Source: Kofleriaceae bacterium (GTDB lineage Bacteria > Myxococcota_A > Polyangia > Haliangiales > Haliangiaceae). Taken from it: a DNA stretch of 62,524 nucleotides. Made by a program: the position numbers and the translations under genes. Every line of letters starts with the position of its first letter. Within the stretch, counting starts at the first letter, position 1. The stretch is taken from assembly GCA_018058095.1 (NCBI GenBank), contig JAGPCO010000031.1, positions 1-62,524 of the forward strand, in the 5' to 3' direction. The notes beneath the pieces were generated by a model, which did not search any database, was not told the DNA's origin, and saw only the letters and a program-made list of their open reading frames with translations. This document shows, piece after piece, positions 8,684 through 16,580 of this stretch.

Positions 8684-10059
8684 CCGCGCGCGTGGCCGCG
8701 GCGGTGGTGGCCGCGTTTCTTCTCGTGCTGCTCGCGCCGGGGTGCGGCGACGACCAGGACCTGTTGCCGACCGAGGAGCTGATGAAGCCCGAGGCGTGTA
8801 TGTCGTGCCACCCCAAACACTTCCAGGAGTGGTCGGGGTCGATGCACGCGTACGCCGCCGACGACCCGGTGTTCCTGGCCATGAACCGGCGCGGTCAGGA
8901 GGACACCGGCGGTCAGCTCGGCGACTTCTGCGTCGGCTGCCACGCGCCCATGGCGGTCCGCCTCGGCCTGACCACCGACGGCCTCAACCTGGCCGAGGTC
9001 CCACAGTGGGCCAAGGGCGTGACCTGCTTCTTCTGCCACAGCGTCGATCGGGTCGAGGGCGACCACAACAACCCGCTGGTGCTGGCCAGCGATGGCGTGA
9101 TGCGCGGTGGGCTGCGCGACGCCATCACCAGCCCGGCCCACCGCAGCGGCTACTCCGACCTGCTCGACGTCGACGCCCAGACCTCGTCCCCGCTGTGCGG
9201 CGCCTGCCACGACATCGTCACCCCGGCCGGGGTCCACCTCGAGCGCACCTTCACCGAGTGGAAGACGACCATCTTCGCCAGCGAGCTACCACGACAGCAC
9301 CTGTCGTGCGGCGCCTGCCACATGGTGGCCAGCACCGACGTGGTGGCCGACGTGCCCGGCCTCGACGTGCCGCTGCGCCAGTTCGGCCGGCGCGAACACA
9401 CCTTCGCCGGCATCGACGTCGCCCTCACCCCGTGGCCCGAGGCCGAGGCCCAGCGCGCCGCCATCGAGCGCGACCTCAAGGCGGTGGTGGCGCCGCGCGT
9501 GTGTGTCGAGCCGGTCGACGGCGGCCGCATCCGCTACCGGCTCGACAACGTCGGCGCCGGCCACATGTTCCCGAGCGGCGCGGCCCACGACCGCCGGGCC
9601 TGGGCCGAGGTCATCGCCTACGACGCCGGCGGCGCGGTGCTGTTCTCGAGCGGGGTGGTGCCGGACGGCATGGACCCGGAGCAGCTGGCCGACCCCAACC
9701 TGTTCGGGCTGTGGGACCGCACCTTCGACGCCCAGGGCGCGCCCGCCAAGTTCTTCTGGGACGTGGCGTCGTACGACAGCCGGCTGCTCCCGCCCGCCGT
9801 CACGACCGATCCCAACGACCCGCGCTTCGACCACGCCGTCAGCCAGCTGTATCCGATCCCGGGCATGGCAGCCCAGGTGGCGCGGGTCACGGCCCGGGTC
9901 CGGATCCGGCCGCTGCCGTACGCCTTGCTCGACGAGCTGACCTCGTCCGGTCACCTCGACGGCGCGGTGCGGTCGGCGCTGCCGACCCTCGAGGTCAGCG
10001 GGAGCGTCCTGGAGTGGCGGCCCGAGCTCGCCGACCTGGGCGGCTGCGTCAACCCGTGA
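8680..10059 (+). CDS. Pentaheme c-type cytochrome lipoprotein
   Basis: The 459-residue product has a signal peptide with lipobox LAPGC (Cys 22) and five CxxCH heme-binding motifs: CMSCH (40-44), CVGCH (84-88), CFFCH (116-120) and CGACH (173-177 and 210-214). The spacing and the MKPEACMSCHPKHFQEWSGS block resemble cytochrome c554-like multiheme proteins, which are periplasmic electron carriers or oxidoreductases. The C-terminal half (about 240-459) lacks hemes and looks like a beta-rich domain. GTG 8680 overlaps the upstream lipoprotein gene; its own stop overlaps the YbaN gene. Redox partner and substrate cannot be read from sequence. Attachment to a membrane by lipid at Cys 22 is a confident prediction. 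Confidence 0.88.
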   Translation: MTARVAAAVVAAFLLVLLAPGCGDDQDLLPTEELMKPEACMSCHPKHFQEWSGSMHAYAADDPVFLAMNRRGQEDTGGQLGDFCVGCHAPMAVRLGLTTDGLNLAEVPQWAKGVTCFFCHSVDRVEGDHNNPLVLASDGVMRGGLRDAITSPAHRSGYSDLLDVDAQTSSPLCGACHDIVTPAGVHLERTFTEWKTTIFASELPRQHLSCGACHMVASTDVVADVPGLDVPLRQFGRREHTFAGIDVALTPWPEAEAQRAAIERDLKAVVAPRVCVEPVDGGRIRYRLDNVGAGHMFPSGAAHDRRAWAEVIAYDAGGAVLFSSGVVPDGMDPEQLADPNLFGLWDRTFDAQGAPAKFFWDVASYDSRLLPPAVTTDPNDPRFDHAVSQLYPIPGMAAQVARVTARVRIRPLPYALLDELTSSGHLDGAVRSALPTLEVSGSVLEWRPELADLGGCVNP

Positions 10060-10451
10060 CCCAGCCGGGTCTTGCGGTGGGGGCGACCGGCAGGGTGTCT
10101 CGCATCCTCTACGCCGGCCTCGGCCTCTCGTGCGTGGGGCTCGGGGTCGTCGGCGCGTTCCTGCCGGTGCTGCCGACCACGCCCTTCTTGCTGGTCGCGC
10201 TGTGGGCGTTCTCGCGCAGCTCGCGCCGCCTCGAGCGCTGGCTGCTCGAACACCGCCGGTTTGGGCCGCGCCTGGTCGCCTGGCGCGACCACCGCGCCAT
10301 CCCGCTGCCGGTGAAGCTGACCGCGTGGGGCTCCATGTCGGCGAGCCTGACCCTGATGATCGTCCTCGGCGTCAACCGCTGGGCCGTGCTGGCCGCGGTG
10401 GTGCTGATGGCGACCGGCGCCATCTACGTCGCCCGCTGCCCGTCGCGCTAG
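10056..10451 (+). CDS. YbaN/DUF454 inner-membrane protein
   Basis: This 131-residue protein contains the DUF454 signature: GLGVVGAFLPVLPTTPFLL (about 29-47) followed by ALWAFSRSSRRLERWLLEH and two further hydrophobic helices at the C-terminus. YbaN proteins are small inner-membrane proteins of unknown function, sometimes found near respiratory or heme genes, which fits the cytochrome gene directly upstream. GTG 10056 overlaps the cytochrome stop; GTG 10095, after a non-conserved leader, is an alternative. The TAG stop (10449-10451) is formed by the first bases of a palindromic intergenic repeat. Confidence 0.82.
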   Translation: MTQPGLAVGATGRVSRILYAGLGLSCVGLGVVGAFLPVLPTTPFLLVALWAFSRSSRRLERWLLEHRRFGPRLVAWRDHRAIPLPVKLTAWGSMSASLTLMIVLGVNRWAVLAAVVLMATGAIYVARCPSR

Positions 10452-10493
10452 CAGGCCGGCGGCTCCTGCCGACGGGACGGGCGTGCCTGCTAG
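10448..10493. repeat. Palindromic intergenic repeat, short copy
   Basis: The element begins CTAGCAGG (10448-10455) and ends CCTGCTAG (10486-10493), a perfect inverted repeat. The core CCGGCGGCTCCTGCCGACGG matches the cores at 20665-20778 and 30127-30244. It sits between two convergent genes and supplies both their TAG stop codons. A bidirectional terminator role is inferred. Confidence 0.75.
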
Positions 10494-10975
10494 CTGGCGA
10501 TGCAGAAGCGGAACACGACCTCGTCGGCCATCCCGCCGGCCGGGGTCGCCTCGATCGTGATCTCCCACAGGCCGGGCATCCACAAGTTGATCATCGACAC
10601 GGCGTAGCTGCCCGGGGCGGCGCCCGGGGCGATGACCGGGGCGATCGAGGTACCGTGGCGGTGATCGGGCATGAACGGCGTGACGTCGATCGACGCACCG
10701 GAGATGGGCGCGCCGGCGCCGTCGAACACCTCGAGGTTGAACGTGTTGTCACCACGCTGAGGTGGCGCCGGCACGGCCGAGGTGATGCGGATGCGCACCC
10801 CACCCGCGCCGGTCTTCTCCAGGCCGGCGACGAACGTGTCGTCGCGGTCCTCGATCGAGCAATCGTAGCCGGCGTCGGCGAAGTGGGCGTGGCCGTCGTC
10901 GCTGCAGCCCACGCCAGCGACGAGCGACGCCGCAGCCAGCGCGAGACCGACGCGGGCGAGACAGACGCGGGTCAC
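10490..10975 (-). CDS. Lipoprotein, possible FixH/YtkA-like domain
   Basis: The 161-residue product has a signal peptide (VTRVCLARVGLALAAASL) and lipobox VAGVGC. The mature region is a single beta-sandwich-like domain: GLEKTGAGGVRIRI, NTFNLEVFDGAGAPISGA, then HGTSIAPVIAPGAAPGSY and LWMPGLWEITIEA. This pattern resembles FixH/YtkA-like domains, seen in periplasmic proteins linked to copper or cytochrome oxidase handling, but no copper-ligand set is obvious. GTG 10975 is preferred because it gives a normal lipoprotein leader and TACTGT (10980-10985) lies just upstream; GTG 11035 would add 20 residues. The TAG stop is inside the palindromic repeat shared with the convergent gene. Confidence 0.7.
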   Translation of the reverse strand: MTRVCLARVGLALAAASLVAGVGCSDDGHAHFADAGYDCSIEDRDDTFVAGLEKTGAGGVRIRITSAVPAPPQRGDNTFNLEVFDGAGAPISGASIDVTPFMPDHRHGTSIAPVIAPGAAPGSYAVSMINLWMPGLWEITIEATPAGGMADEVVFRFCIAS

Positions 10976-11066
10976 GGCGACAGTACGCACGGGCAAGGTC
11001 GAGGTTACGCCGCGGCGGCCGCGAAGGCGAGCCACGAAACGGACCGCGCCCGCCGGCGAGCCGGCC

Positions 11067-11768
11067 TCACCGCCCGGCCGGGCCGGCCGGGCTGACCAGG
11101 ACCGGGGTCTGCTTGCCGAGCCCGACCCCGGACGGCACGCCGACGTACCCGACCCGGAGGATCGCCGCGTCGTGGCCCGGCACCTGCCAGGCGCCGTCGA
11201 TGCGGACCCGCGGGCGCAGGTAGGTGGTGACCACCGCCCGCCCGGACGCCAGCGAACCCTCGGCGGCGATGCTCAGCTCGAGCGCGAACTTGCGGACCGG
11301 TGGGCGCTCGGCGCCGAGCTGGACGGCGCGGTGCATGAGGACCCGGGTGGTCAAGACCCAGGGTGCCAGGCCGATCGGCGCCAGCGGGGTCAGCGTGGGC
11401 GCCAGCGCCGCCAGGCGGTGCCGCGCCGCATCGGGATCGACCGCGTCGTACCAGCTGGCCATCGGCACCAGGACGCCGCGACACGGCCCGGTCAGCTGCA
11501 TGCGGTGCACGAGCGGCGCCCCGACGTCACCCAGCTCCTCGACGAAGTACACGCAGCGTGCCCGCGGGTCGAGCCCGAGCGGCTCGAGGCGGTGACCCGG
11601 CTGTCCCCCCACCGCCGTGGCGACGGCGTCATCGGCCACGCTCACGGTGGAGGTCAGGTACGACATGGTGTCGCGCGCCAGCTCGCGCGACGACCGGGCG
11701 GCGCGGTGGGCGCGCACGGTGCGGGCGACCAGCGGCGGAGGCTCGGGCTTGAGGTTGCGGCGCGACAC
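11067..11768 (-). CDS. Hypothetical protein
   Basis: The frame encodes about 233 residues from GTG 11768, with GTG 11717 and ATG 11666 as alternative starts. I recognise no family. The protein is cytoplasmic-looking, with no signal peptide or membrane segment. It contains YFVEELGDVGAPL, PMASWYDAVDPDAARHRL and a closing stretch of short strands ending in TPVLVSPAGPAGR. The 3' two thirds shows coding-type composition while the region upstream of 11768 is low complexity, so the start is the weak point. The intergenic region upstream holds a GGGCAC hexamer repeat. It faces the 10490-10975 gene in tandem. Confidence 0.5.
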   Translation of the reverse strand: MSRRNLKPEPPPLVARTVRAHRAARSSRELARDTMSYLTSTVSVADDAVATAVGGQPGHRLEPLGLDPRARCVYFVEELGDVGAPLVHRMQLTGPCRGVLVPMASWYDAVDPDAARHRLAALAPTLTPLAPIGLAPWVLTTRVLMHRAVQLGAERPPVRKFALELSIAAEGSLASGRAVVTTYLRPRVRIDGAWQVPGHDAAILRVGYVGVPSGVGLGKQTPVLVSPAGPAGR

Positions 11769-11922
11769 GGTGCTCGTGGATGAGAACGCGTGGGCCGGGC
11801 AAAGGTTGCACCTCCGTGGCGAAGCCCACAGCCGGGCCGCGCCGGGCGCCCGACGGGAATATTCATCGCCCCCCGTCGGTTTCGGGCCGCGACGAGCCGG
11901 CCCCCGTCGAGACAGCGAGGTG

Positions 11923-11946
11923 GGGCACGGGCAAGGGCACGGGCAC
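11923..11946. repeat. GGGCAC hexanucleotide repeat
   Basis: Four near-identical hexamers (GGGCAC, one variant GGGCAA) lie in the gap between the 11067 and 11994 genes. The same hexamer type, on the other strand, recurs inside the last gene of the window. Confidence 0.6.
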
Positions 11947-11960
11947 GGGAGCAGGCGCTG

Positions 11961-11982
11961 CAAACGCGGTGCGCCGCGTTTG
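11961..11982 (-). terminator. Hairpin downstream of the YwqK-repeat gene
   Basis: CAAACGCGG and CCGCGTTTG form a perfect 9-bp stem around a TGCG loop, 11 bases past the stop at 11994 on the minus strand. There is no T-tract, so it may act with Rho or only as an mRNA end protector. Confidence 0.45.
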
Positions 11983-11993
11983 TCACCGTCCAG

Positions 11994-13634
11994 CTAGGGC
12001 CAGTACTCGTCGACCGCCAGCTCGGCGCCGTCCGGCCGGTAGCGGATCCAGCGCCCGACGCGGCGCCCAGCCGCGAACTGGCCGCGGGTGATGACCCGGC
12101 CCGACCGATCGTAGGCCAGCCAGGCGCCGTCGAGCTGGCCGTCCCGCCAGTGCTCCTCCACCGCGACGCCCGGCGGGGCCGAGGCCCCCGCGGCCGGCTC
12201 GGCCAGCACCTGGCCGGGGTAACAGCGCCACCACACCCCGCTGCGGCGATCACCGGCGTAGCGCCCGATGACCGCCAGGCTGCCGTCGGGGTGGCGCTCG
12301 CGGTACGCGCCGTCGCGCGCGCCGTCTGCATAACCCGCGGACACGACGTCGATCGCACCGGCCGTCCGCACCAGCACCCCGTCACGTCGGTCGTGCTGGT
12401 AGCTGGCGCGCTGTCGGATGGAGCCGTCGGCGTGAAACCAGGTCCAGGTCCCGGCGCGCTGGTCGTCCTGGTGGCGACCGCTCAGCGCGGTGCGCCCGCG
12501 CGGGAACAATTCGGTGACGGCGCCGTCGCGTCGACCGGCGCGCCAGGTGATCCGGGCGGCCACGGTGCCGGTGCGCGGGTGGTACTGCACCTCCACGCCG
12601 GTCCCGCCCTGCATCCGGAACGATGGCAGGGCTGCCCCACTCGGGCTCCACTGCGACACCTCGCCGTCGAGCTTCCCGGCGTGGTAGGTGCCGAGCCAGG
12701 TCCGCACCCCGGCGCTGGCCTCGGTCCACGTGCCGACCCGGACGCCGGCGCGGTAGGTCCCGGTCCGCTCGACCGCCCCGTCCCGGTCCCACCAGGTCCA
12801 GACGCCATCGCGCTCGCCGTGGAGGTAGCTGCCGTGCTCGCGCCGCTGCCGGGGCGTGCGCCAGCTGGTGTAGCTCCCGTGCCGGAGCCCGCGGCCATCA
12901 CGCTGCTCCTCCACCACCCGCGCGCCCTGGCGCCAGGTCACCTGGGGTCCGACCGGGACGCCGGCGCGCCAGCGCTCCTCGCGCGCGAGCCGGGTCCGCG
13001 TCCCGATCAGGCGTGGTCCGGTCCGGACCCCGTCGACCCACGCCTCGCGCACGACCTCGACCCCACCGACGTCGCGCACGACCGACTCCCCGTCGGGCCG
13101 ACCGGCGCGCAGCGGCGAGATCCGCGCCGGGCTCCCATCGGGCCAGAACGTCCGCATCACGCCGGTGCCAGCGGCGAATGGCTCGGTCGCCCACAGCTGC
13201 CCGTTCGGGCCCAGGTGCACCACCTCGCCGTCGAGCTGACCGGCCCGGTAGGTCGCGCGCAGGCGCACCGCCCCGCCGGGGTACAGCTCGACGTACTCGC
13301 CGTCGAGCTGGCCGTTTCGGCGCTGCCCGCGCACGCGGACGTCACCGTCGGGGTACACGGCGATGAACGGACCGTCGGCCACGCCGGCGCCGTCCTGGCA
13401 CTCCAGGCGCCGCAGCGGCGCGGTGGCCCACACCACGCGGCGCCCGGGCCCACACACCAGCGGACGGGCCGGGGCGGCCGGGCCCGACCTGGCCTCGGCC
13501 GGCCCGATCGTCGCATCGAGCGCGAGCCGGCCAGGCCCGGGTGGTGCGGCCTCTCCGCCCGCGCGCGGCGGCGCCTTCGGTTGCCGGCACGCCGCCAGCA
13601 CCAGCGCCGTGACCATGACCGGGCGCGCCTGCAC
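11994..13634 (-). CDS. YwqK/MORN-like repeat lipoprotein
   Basis: The 546-residue product begins with a short leader and lipobox LAAC followed by a Pro/Ala/Gly linker. The rest is built of about twenty repeats of roughly 22 residues in the pattern DGxxxxxYPDGxxxxxGxYxxGxxxG, for example GPFIAVYPDGDVRVRG and GEYVELYPGGAVRLRA. Such repeats form beta-hairpins and are annotated as YwqK-type antitoxin or MORN-like repeats; 'antitoxin' is a family name only and no toxin gene is next to it. GTG 13634 is preferred because CATGAT lies 6 bases upstream and it adds an Arg to the leader; ATG 13616 is an alternative. Divergent from the DUF3996 gene. Confidence 0.8.
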   Translation of the reverse strand: MQARPVMVTALVLAACRQPKAPPRAGGEAAPPGPGRLALDATIGPAEARSGPAAPARPLVCGPGRRVVWATAPLRRLECQDGAGVADGPFIAVYPDGDVRVRGQRRNGQLDGEYVELYPGGAVRLRATYRAGQLDGEVVHLGPNGQLWATEPFAAGTGVMRTFWPDGSPARISPLRAGRPDGESVVRDVGGVEVVREAWVDGVRTGPRLIGTRTRLAREERWRAGVPVGPQVTWRQGARVVEEQRDGRGLRHGSYTSWRTPRQRREHGSYLHGERDGVWTWWDRDGAVERTGTYRAGVRVGTWTEASAGVRTWLGTYHAGKLDGEVSQWSPSGAALPSFRMQGGTGVEVQYHPRTGTVAARITWRAGRRDGAVTELFPRGRTALSGRHQDDQRAGTWTWFHADGSIRQRASYQHDRRDGVLVRTAGAIDVVSAGYADGARDGAYRERHPDGSLAVIGRYAGDRRSGVWWRCYPGQVLAEPAAGASAPPGVAVEEHWRDGQLDGAWLAYDRSGRVITRGQFAAGRRVGRWIRYRPDGAELAVDEYWP

Positions 13635-13640
13635 CGATCG

Positions 13641-13646
13641 ATCATG
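13641..13646 (-). promoter_or_regulatory. -10-like hexamer, possible leaderless promoter
   Basis: On the minus strand CATGAT ends 6 bases before GTG 13634. The first base departs from TAnnnT. Confidence 0.35.
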
Positions 13647-13715
13647 CCACGCAGGGCCCGTCGGCGACGAGCTCGTGGCGGAGGCCGGCGCGGAGGCAGC
13701 CGACGAGTCCGGTGG

Positions 13716-13721
13716 TATGGT
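13716..13721 (+). promoter_or_regulatory. -10-like hexamer, possible leaderless promoter
   Basis: TATGGT ends 6 bases before ATG 13728; no ribosome site is present between. Confidence 0.5.
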
Positions 13722-13727
13722 CCGGCC

Positions 13728-14270
13728 ATGAACGCTCGATCCCTCGGTCTCGGCCTCCTCGTGCTCGCGTGTGTCGCCACCAGCGCGCCGAGCCCCGCCG
13801 ACGCCCGCCCGCGCCCGGCCGGTCGCACCAGCCGGTTCCAGGCCAACAAGACCTTCGGTCTCGGCATCATGCTGGGCGCCCCGTCGGGCCTGTCCGGCAA
13901 GTACTTCCTGTCGGCGTCCAACGCCCTCGACTTCGGCGTCGGCGCGATGCGCTACTACCGCGGGCGAGACGGCCTGCACCTGCACCTGGACTACCTGTGG
14001 CACCCGCTGTCGCTGGCGTCGGCCCGGCCGTTCGAGCTTCCGTTGTACTTCGGCCTGGGCGGCCGGGTGTTCGACTTCGACGACGACAACGACTTCAACG
14101 GCACCGCCCTCGGCCTGCGCGCGCCGATCGGCATCGCCTTCGACTTCAACAACGTGCCGCTCGACATCTTCTTCGAGCTGGCCATGGTGATCGACTTCTT
14201 CATCGACTACACCGACGATGTCGACGTCGACCTCAACGGCGCGATCGGCCTGCGCTACTACTTCAACTGA
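13728..14270 (+). CDS. DUF3996-type outer-membrane beta-barrel
   Basis: The 180-residue protein has a cleavable signal peptide (MNARSLGLGLLVLACVATSA, then processing near ADA) and a mature part of alternating strands. The block FGLGIMLGAPSGLSGKYFLS, then ALDFGVGAMRY, HLHLDYLWH, LPLYFGLGGRV and the terminal GAIGLRYYFN match the DUF3996 family of small outer-membrane barrels. The C-terminal aromatic residue before Asn is typical of barrel insertion signals. The ATG has TATGGT 6 bases upstream and no ribosome-binding site. It is divergent from the YwqK-repeat lipoprotein. Function beyond an outer-membrane barrel is unknown. Confidence 0.82.
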   Translation: MNARSLGLGLLVLACVATSAPSPADARPRPAGRTSRFQANKTFGLGIMLGAPSGLSGKYFLSASNALDFGVGAMRYYRGRDGLHLHLDYLWHPLSLASARPFELPLYFGLGGRVFDFDDDNDFNGTALGLRAPIGIAFDFNNVPLDIFFELAMVIDFFIDYTDDVDVDLNGAIGLRYYFN

Positions 14271-14292
14271 CCGGGGCGGCAGGGGCCACACC

Positions 14293-15279
14293 ATGCAGGT
14301 CGAGGCCATCGTGTTCACCGGGCCGGGTGGCCCCGAGGTCATCACCGTCGGCACCACGCCGCTGCGCCGGCCTGGCCCTGGCGAGGTCGTGGTCGAGGTC
14401 GTCGCCGCCGGCCTCAACCGGGCCGACGTCCTGCAGCGGCGTGGCCTGTACCCCGCGCCGACCGGCACCGTGGCCGACGTGCCCGGGCTCGAGCTGTCGG
14501 GCCGGGTCGCCGAGCGGGGGCCGGGGGCCCAGCTGTTCGCGGTGGGCGCCGAGGTCATGGCGGTCGTCGCCGGTGGCGCCATGGCGCGACAGATCGTCGT
14601 GCACGAACGCGAGCTCATGCCGGTGCCGCACGGCGTCGACCTGATCGAGGCCGCGGCCATCCCCGAGGCCTTCCTGACCGCCTGGGACGCCCTCGGCCAG
14701 GCCGACCTGCGTGCCGGTGAGGTCGTCCTGATCCACGCCGCCGCCAGCGGGGTCGGCTGCGCCGCCCTGCAGCTGGCGGCCGCCCTCGGCGCCGACGCGC
14801 TGGCGACCAGCCGGCACGCGGCCAAGCTGGACCGCCTGACCCAGCTCGGGCTGCGGCACCGGCCCATCGTCGTCACCGAGGCGCGCTTCGCGGCCGAGGT
14901 GTCGGCGCTCACCGGGGGCGCCGGCGCGGCGGTCATCCTCGACTGCGTCGGCGCGGCCTACCTCGAGGAGAACGTACGAGCGCTGGCCCGAGGCGGTCGC
15001 ATGGTCCTCATCGGCACGCTGGGCGGCGGGACCGGGTCCTTGCCGCTCACCATGCTGCTCGGCAAGCGCGCGACGTTGATCGGGACCGTGCTGCGCAGCC
15101 GTCCCCTCGAGGAGAAGATCACCCTGGCCCGCGCCGGCGCGCAGCGCCTGGTGCCGATGTTCGAGCGCGGGCTCCTGCGCCCCATCATCGATCAGGTGTT
15201 GCCGATGACCGACCTGGCCGCCGCCCACGCCCGGATGGAGGCCGACGCCAACGTCGGCAAGCTGGTCCTGCGCTGGTGA
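14293..15279 (+). CDS. NAD(P)H:quinone oxidoreductase, zinc-independent MDR family
   Basis: This 328-residue protein is a medium-chain dehydrogenase/reductase of the PIG3/quinone oxidoreductase type. It has the GroES-like half with GLNRADVLQRRGLYP (about residues 38-52) and PGLELSGRV, and lacks the zinc ligands of alcohol dehydrogenases. The Rossmann half carries the cofactor motif AAASGVGCAALQLA (about 153-166) and the typical end VLPMTDLAAAHARMEADANVGKLVL. It should reduce quinones or enones with NADPH in the cytosol. ATG 14293 follows AGGGGCC, a modest ribosome site, and lies 22 bases after the barrel gene, so the two could be co-transcribed although functionally unrelated. Confidence 0.9.
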   Translation: MQVEAIVFTGPGGPEVITVGTTPLRRPGPGEVVVEVVAAGLNRADVLQRRGLYPAPTGTVADVPGLELSGRVAERGPGAQLFAVGAEVMAVVAGGAMARQIVVHERELMPVPHGVDLIEAAAIPEAFLTAWDALGQADLRAGEVVLIHAAASGVGCAALQLAAALGADALATSRHAAKLDRLTQLGLRHRPIVVTEARFAAEVSALTGGAGAAVILDCVGAAYLEENVRALARGGRMVLIGTLGGGTGSLPLTMLLGKRATLIGTVLRSRPLEEKITLARAGAQRLVPMFERGLLRPIIDQVLPMTDLAAAHARMEADANVGKLVLRW

Positions 15280-15302
15280 CGCCCCGGCCGTGGCCGGCCG
15301 GG

Positions 15303-16406
15303 TCAGCGGACGGTGATCGCCAGCGTCGAGGCGGCGCTCGCGCCGGGCCACGGCGCGGCGCTGACGGCGGCGCGCGCGCAGCGGACCGCGGCCGCGGCCA
15401 GCGCCGCGCCGGTCGCGGTCGTCCCGCTCAGCGCCGCCACCGTGCCGTCGGCGCGAACGTTGATCACCAGCGTCACCGGCGCTGGCGCGAGGGCACATCG
15501 GCCCAGGCTCGCCTGCAGCCGGACCAGCGTGGCCTGCGCCGCCGCCGCATCGAGCGGTCCGGACCGAACCTGACTGGTGAGGCGCGCGAGGGTTGGCCGC
15601 CTCTTGCCCTTGGCCGGCTCCTCCTTGGCAGCGGACATGGACGAACCGGCGCCCGTCGCCGCGACCGCCTCGGTCTTGCCATCGCCCTTGCCGGCGTCGT
15701 CGTCCTTGTCGGCGCCGGTGACCGGCCGCGCGCGCTCGAGGACGCCACCGCCGCCAGCCCCTCCACCCTGCCCCGCGCCGGCCACGACCTCGGGCTGCAC
15801 CAGATCCGGCGATGGCGTGGTGGTCGTCGTCGGGCCGCCACGGCCCGGGCCAGCGCGGCCGGTGGGCTCAGAGGGCTTCCGCTCCTCCGTGGCGAGGTCC
15901 GGGGCGGTCGGGGTGACCATGGCGCGTGGGCGCGTGGACGAGGCCACGGCCGCACCCGCGGCGGCGGCCTCGTCGCGCGCGGACGCGCTGGTGTCGGCCG
16001 CCTCGCGCTCGACGTGGCGACCGGCCGGTGCGCTGACGACGTCGGCGCCGGCCGCCACCGCGGCGGCCCGTGGCGCGCGCCACGCCAGCGACTCGCCGAC
16101 GACGCGGCGCTGACCCGGCCCGACCTGCCAGGTGACCTGGTTGTGCCAGAGCACCACGGCGATGTGCCCGTCGGCGCCGGTGCGCACCTCGTCGTCACCG
16201 CTGATCGGCTCACCGACCCGGACCGGACGCTCCTGCCCGGCCCGGACCACCCGGACCGAGCCGGTCACGGCCTCGACCTGGCCGACCGGCTGCCCGGCGA
16301 CCACCGCCGGCCCGGACCGGGGGGCGTCCCCGCAGGCGGCCGCGCCGCTCGCCAGCAGGACGGCGGCGCACAAGGTCACGGCCAACGTCGGCAACGGAGT
16401 AGCCAC
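15303..16406 (-). CDS. FecR-domain lipoprotein with AgmX-like C-terminus
   Basis: The 367-residue product has a signal peptide ending in a GAAAC lipobox. A FecR-type domain follows (about 45-110), recognised by VTGSVRVVRAGQERPVRVGE, DDEVRTGADGHIAVVL and a Trp-rich strand. A long Ala/Pro/Thr/Gly-rich linker (about 110-290) leads to a compact C-terminal region with LASLGRCALAPAPVTLVINV-like spacing, one Cys pair and a repeated VRADGTV element; it resembles the AgmX/PglI C-terminal domain of myxobacterial gliding-associated proteins. It is probably an envelope scaffold or peptidoglycan-contacting lipoprotein. GTG 16406 is supported by TATGAT 6 bases upstream. Convergent with the quinone oxidoreductase gene. 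Confidence 0.75.
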   Translation of the reverse strand: MATPLPTLAVTLCAAVLLASGAAACGDAPRSGPAVVAGQPVGQVEAVTGSVRVVRAGQERPVRVGEPISGDDEVRTGADGHIAVVLWHNQVTWQVGPGQRRVVGESLAWRAPRAAAVAAGADVVSAPAGRHVEREAADTSASARDEAAAAGAAVASSTRPRAMVTPTAPDLATEERKPSEPTGRAGPGRGGPTTTTTPSPDLVQPEVVAGAGQGGGAGGGGVLERARPVTGADKDDDAGKGDGKTEAVAATGAGSSMSAAKEEPAKGKRRPTLARLTSQVRSGPLDAAAAQATLVRLQASLGRCALAPAPVTLVINVRADGTVAALSGTTATGAALAAAAVRCARAAVSAAPWPGASAASTLAITVR

Positions 16407-16412
16407 GAGGCG

Positions 16413-16418
16413 ATCATA
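16413..16418 (-). promoter_or_regulatory. -10 hexamer, possible leaderless promoter
   Basis: On the minus strand TATGAT, five of six matches to TATAAT, ends 6 bases before GTG 16406. One of the clearest examples in the window. Confidence 0.55.
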
Positions 16419-16568
16419 CGCATGATCCGGCGGTCTGGCCTGTCGACACGCCCCCGGTGGCCACCGGGCCGGGGTGCGGCGCCGCACCCGGGCCACCCGA
16501 GACGTGTGGTCGACGAGCTGTGACCACTGGCCAGCCAGGCCGGCCCTCCCTCCCGGGCCAGGGCCTGG

Positions 16569-16574
16569 TACCAC
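16569..16574 (+). promoter_or_regulatory. -10-like hexamer, weak
   Basis: TACCAC ends 6 bases before ATG 16581. The last base departs from TAnnnT. Confidence 0.3.
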
Positions 16575-16580
16575 CAGGAC

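Noticed and set aside
13635-14936. N-terminal extension of the YwqK-repeat gene
   Set aside because: The frame stays open far upstream, but it would overlap the DUF3996 gene and the extension has no conserved pattern; the lipobox marks the real start.
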